Assembly: GCA_003342895.1 (NCBI GenBank)
Contig: PTFA01000160.1
Location: 624,027-688,026 of the forward strand
DNA from: Casuarius casuarius
Taxonomy: Eukaryota > Chordata > Aves > Casuariiformes > Casuariidae
Length of the DNA stretch: 64,000 nucleotides
Reading direction: 5' to 3'
The position numbers were made by a program, and so were the translations under genes. Below, piece after piece: positions 62,301 through 64,000 of this stretch (within the stretch, counting starts at the first letter, position 1; every line of letters starts with the position of its first letter). A model generated the notes under the pieces. That model made no database searches. It had not been told where the DNA came from and saw nothing but the letters and a program-made list of their open reading frames with translations.

Positions 62301-64000
62301 ATGTCATTGATCAGAATCTCTTCCATAACTCTTCAGAGAACTATTTTAGTAATTCCTGCTTAATTTATGTAAAATTATGCCTTGGCATACAGTTACATAG
62401 CACAGCGCCTCACACTTAACAGCAGCACAGTTTGGATGCTATGGTTTGGAAAGCAGCTACAAATCATGTATATTATTAGGTTTTTATTATTTAACACTGT
62501 TGATACTAACTTTTTAAGGAAGGCTGTTTGCCAGTACTTTGTTTCATTGTTTTAATCACAAAATAGATGTATTAACAGGAAACTCAGACGTAAAAGTGTG
62601 TGTGTGTTTTAAGTTGTATGTAGACTCAAGCAAGTGGGAAGGCAGAAAAGTCAGTGAGAAATAGGGGAAAAATTAGTACAAACAATATTAATTACATGTT
62701 GCCAAAGCACTAAGCTCCAAATACGCTGTTTTCAATCCCAGCGGTTAGGCTGCAAACTGTATGCTGCCAAATTAATCTTAGAGTTTTGCATGTTCTTACT
62801 ACTAGGCAACTTTCTCTTACAAGCAACTTCTTCAATATGTCCTAAAGAATTTTTCATCTTATGCCTGACAGACCAGCTGTAAAATAAATAAATAAAATTA
62901 CCTTATCTGGAGTATGTCAGCTGTGGAGAGCAACATTTGGATTTTAGTACATATTCAGAGACAAATTATCTAACACCACAATTTATGAATGCCCAAACTA
63001 TTCATTCTGGTATTTCATTAGACATGTGCTCAAAGAAGAGCTTTACAAGACTAAACAGATTCAGTATGACAACATGAGAGGAACTTCAGCCGTATACTAT
63101 TACCAGACAATCTAAGAATTTAAACATGACATCAAGCAATTCAAGTTCACTCTACACTGACACTGCTTAAATACCGAAGGGGAGAAGAAAGGCGCAGCTA
63201 GCAGAGGTCCTTTTCAGTTCAACTGCTTTTTAGATTTCATTATTTGAAGCTACAGAATCCAAACATCCACTTGAAATAGTGAATCTTTCTCAGATGAGAA
63301 CAGCAGAGGCCTGAACAGTGGGATGGTTGCCTACTGCCAAGTGAGAGGAAGAGGTTCCAAATTCATAGCTGTATCAAAGCTATTTTTGTTCTGTTTTCTC
63401 CCTATATTGATAACTAGGAAAGCAACAACTCCCATGGGAACTGAGGCAGGGCTTTGTGTTCGTCACACAGTGCTTCCTTCACACTAATTCCCTCCCCCTG
63501 CAATTCAGTTTCTTATCTGGATGAGAGGAGTGAAGCTGGAGCTCCTGATCTGCAGGGACTGCCACTCCACCTCCCAGCGTAACCACACAACTGATAGGAG
63601 AGAAAACTCCTTTCTCCATCTTATCCAGACCCTGGTCCCAGGGAGGGTCTCATGCCTGGGAAAAGTGAGCTAAGTTTGCTGAAGAGAGGCCTCAGCTCCA
63701 TCCCTGCTTTCCCAGGGGCTCTGGAGACAAAAGAGCGCCTGGGAGGCCGCTGCTCCCAGCGACTCGCTCCACCAGCAGGAGAAAAGGAGGTAGAAATCAA
63801 CCTGCTCAACACACGTCTGACTTGAAAGCTCACTGGGGTCAAGCAGCTACTAGCACAGCAATTAAGTTCTCCAGCTCCATTACTGCAAAGGCAAACACAT
63901 TTTGGCTGAAGGACAGGAAAAAATATTCAAATAATCAAAAACACCCCAACGGGATAGAGGAAAGAGCAAGATGCACAAGGAACAGGATTTCCTCCACCAA
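56336..64000. other. Non-genic stretch, no recognisable gene
   Basis: Just after the CpG island, 56,330-56,560 is unique sequence with several homeobox-like TAATTATT words. The rest is AT-rich with minor simple repeats: A9 then (TA)n and CACACA at 57,335-57,360, (GT)6 at 62,596-62,607, and a G9 run near 62,086. Frames of 110-149 codons at 57,273-57,750 overlap in two phases and are not recognisable. A GC-richer patch begins near 63,620. Confidence 0.45.
57335..57360. repeat. A-run/(TA)n/(CA)n compound microsatellite
   Basis: A short A-run passes into TATATATATA and CACACA. This is a small compound simple repeat, possibly length-polymorphic. Confidence 0.85.

Noticed and set aside
1..64000. 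Search for CRISPR arrays, operons, toxin-antitoxin or phage modules
   Set aside because: No regularly spaced direct repeats, no ribosome-binding-site/ORF organisation and clear vertebrate SINEs; the DNA is not prokaryotic.

Overview
The window looks like 64 kb of vertebrate nuclear DNA, most probably from a bird or another sauropsid. Three things point that way. It is gene-poor, moderately AT-rich DNA broken by short CpG-dense pockets. It has very few interspersed repeats, with no recognisable L1, Alu/B1 or young LTR element, which argues against a mammal. The recognisable transposons are old, decayed CORE-SINE (MIR-type) copies and at most one decayed CR1-like scrap. Nothing is prokaryotic: there are no operons, ribosome-binding sites, tRNA/rRNA genes, insertion sequences or CRISPR arrays. 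The species call is inference.

I recognise no known gene. Long reading frames (the longest are 161-193 codons) sit mostly in CpG-rich pockets or have no recognisable homology, and are about what chance gives in 64 kb. The window could be intergenic or lie inside large introns. Several short open frames are flanked by good splice signals on one strand or the other. I list the best as low-confidence candidate exons: a minus-strand pair at 49.3-49.9 kb encoding a strongly hydrophobic segment, a minus-strand 46-nt exon at 17.3 kb that is also hydrophobic, minus-strand exons at 26.9 and 29.6 kb, and plus-strand terminal-exon-like frames at 9.4, 33.3 and 35.1-35.4 kb. The 35 kb frame ends in a KDEL tetrapeptide just upstream of an AATAAA signal. 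Such coincidences are expected in a window this size, so none is asserted as a gene.

Layout: 0-0.17 kb, CpG-rich edge, perhaps a promoter of a gene outside the window; 2.2-2.45 kb, compact CpG pocket; 3-13 kb, mostly featureless AT-rich DNA; 13.9 kb, MIR on the minus strand; 26.1, 29.0 and 38.7 kb, octamer (POU-type) motifs in enhancer-like AT-rich sequence; 32.3 kb, the clearest MIR copy; 33.3-36.9 kb, a run of CpG pockets with the KDEL-ending frame and a triple poly(A)-signal cluster; 43.9-46.3 kb, more MIR fragments; 49.7 kb, an extreme C/A homopolymer tract; 55.5-56.3 kb, the best CpG island and promoter candidate; 56.4-64 kb, AT-rich with nothing recognisable.

No shared pathway can be inferred. 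The useful content is the ancient SINEs, CpG islands, candidate enhancers, low-complexity tracts and a short list of testable exon candidates.
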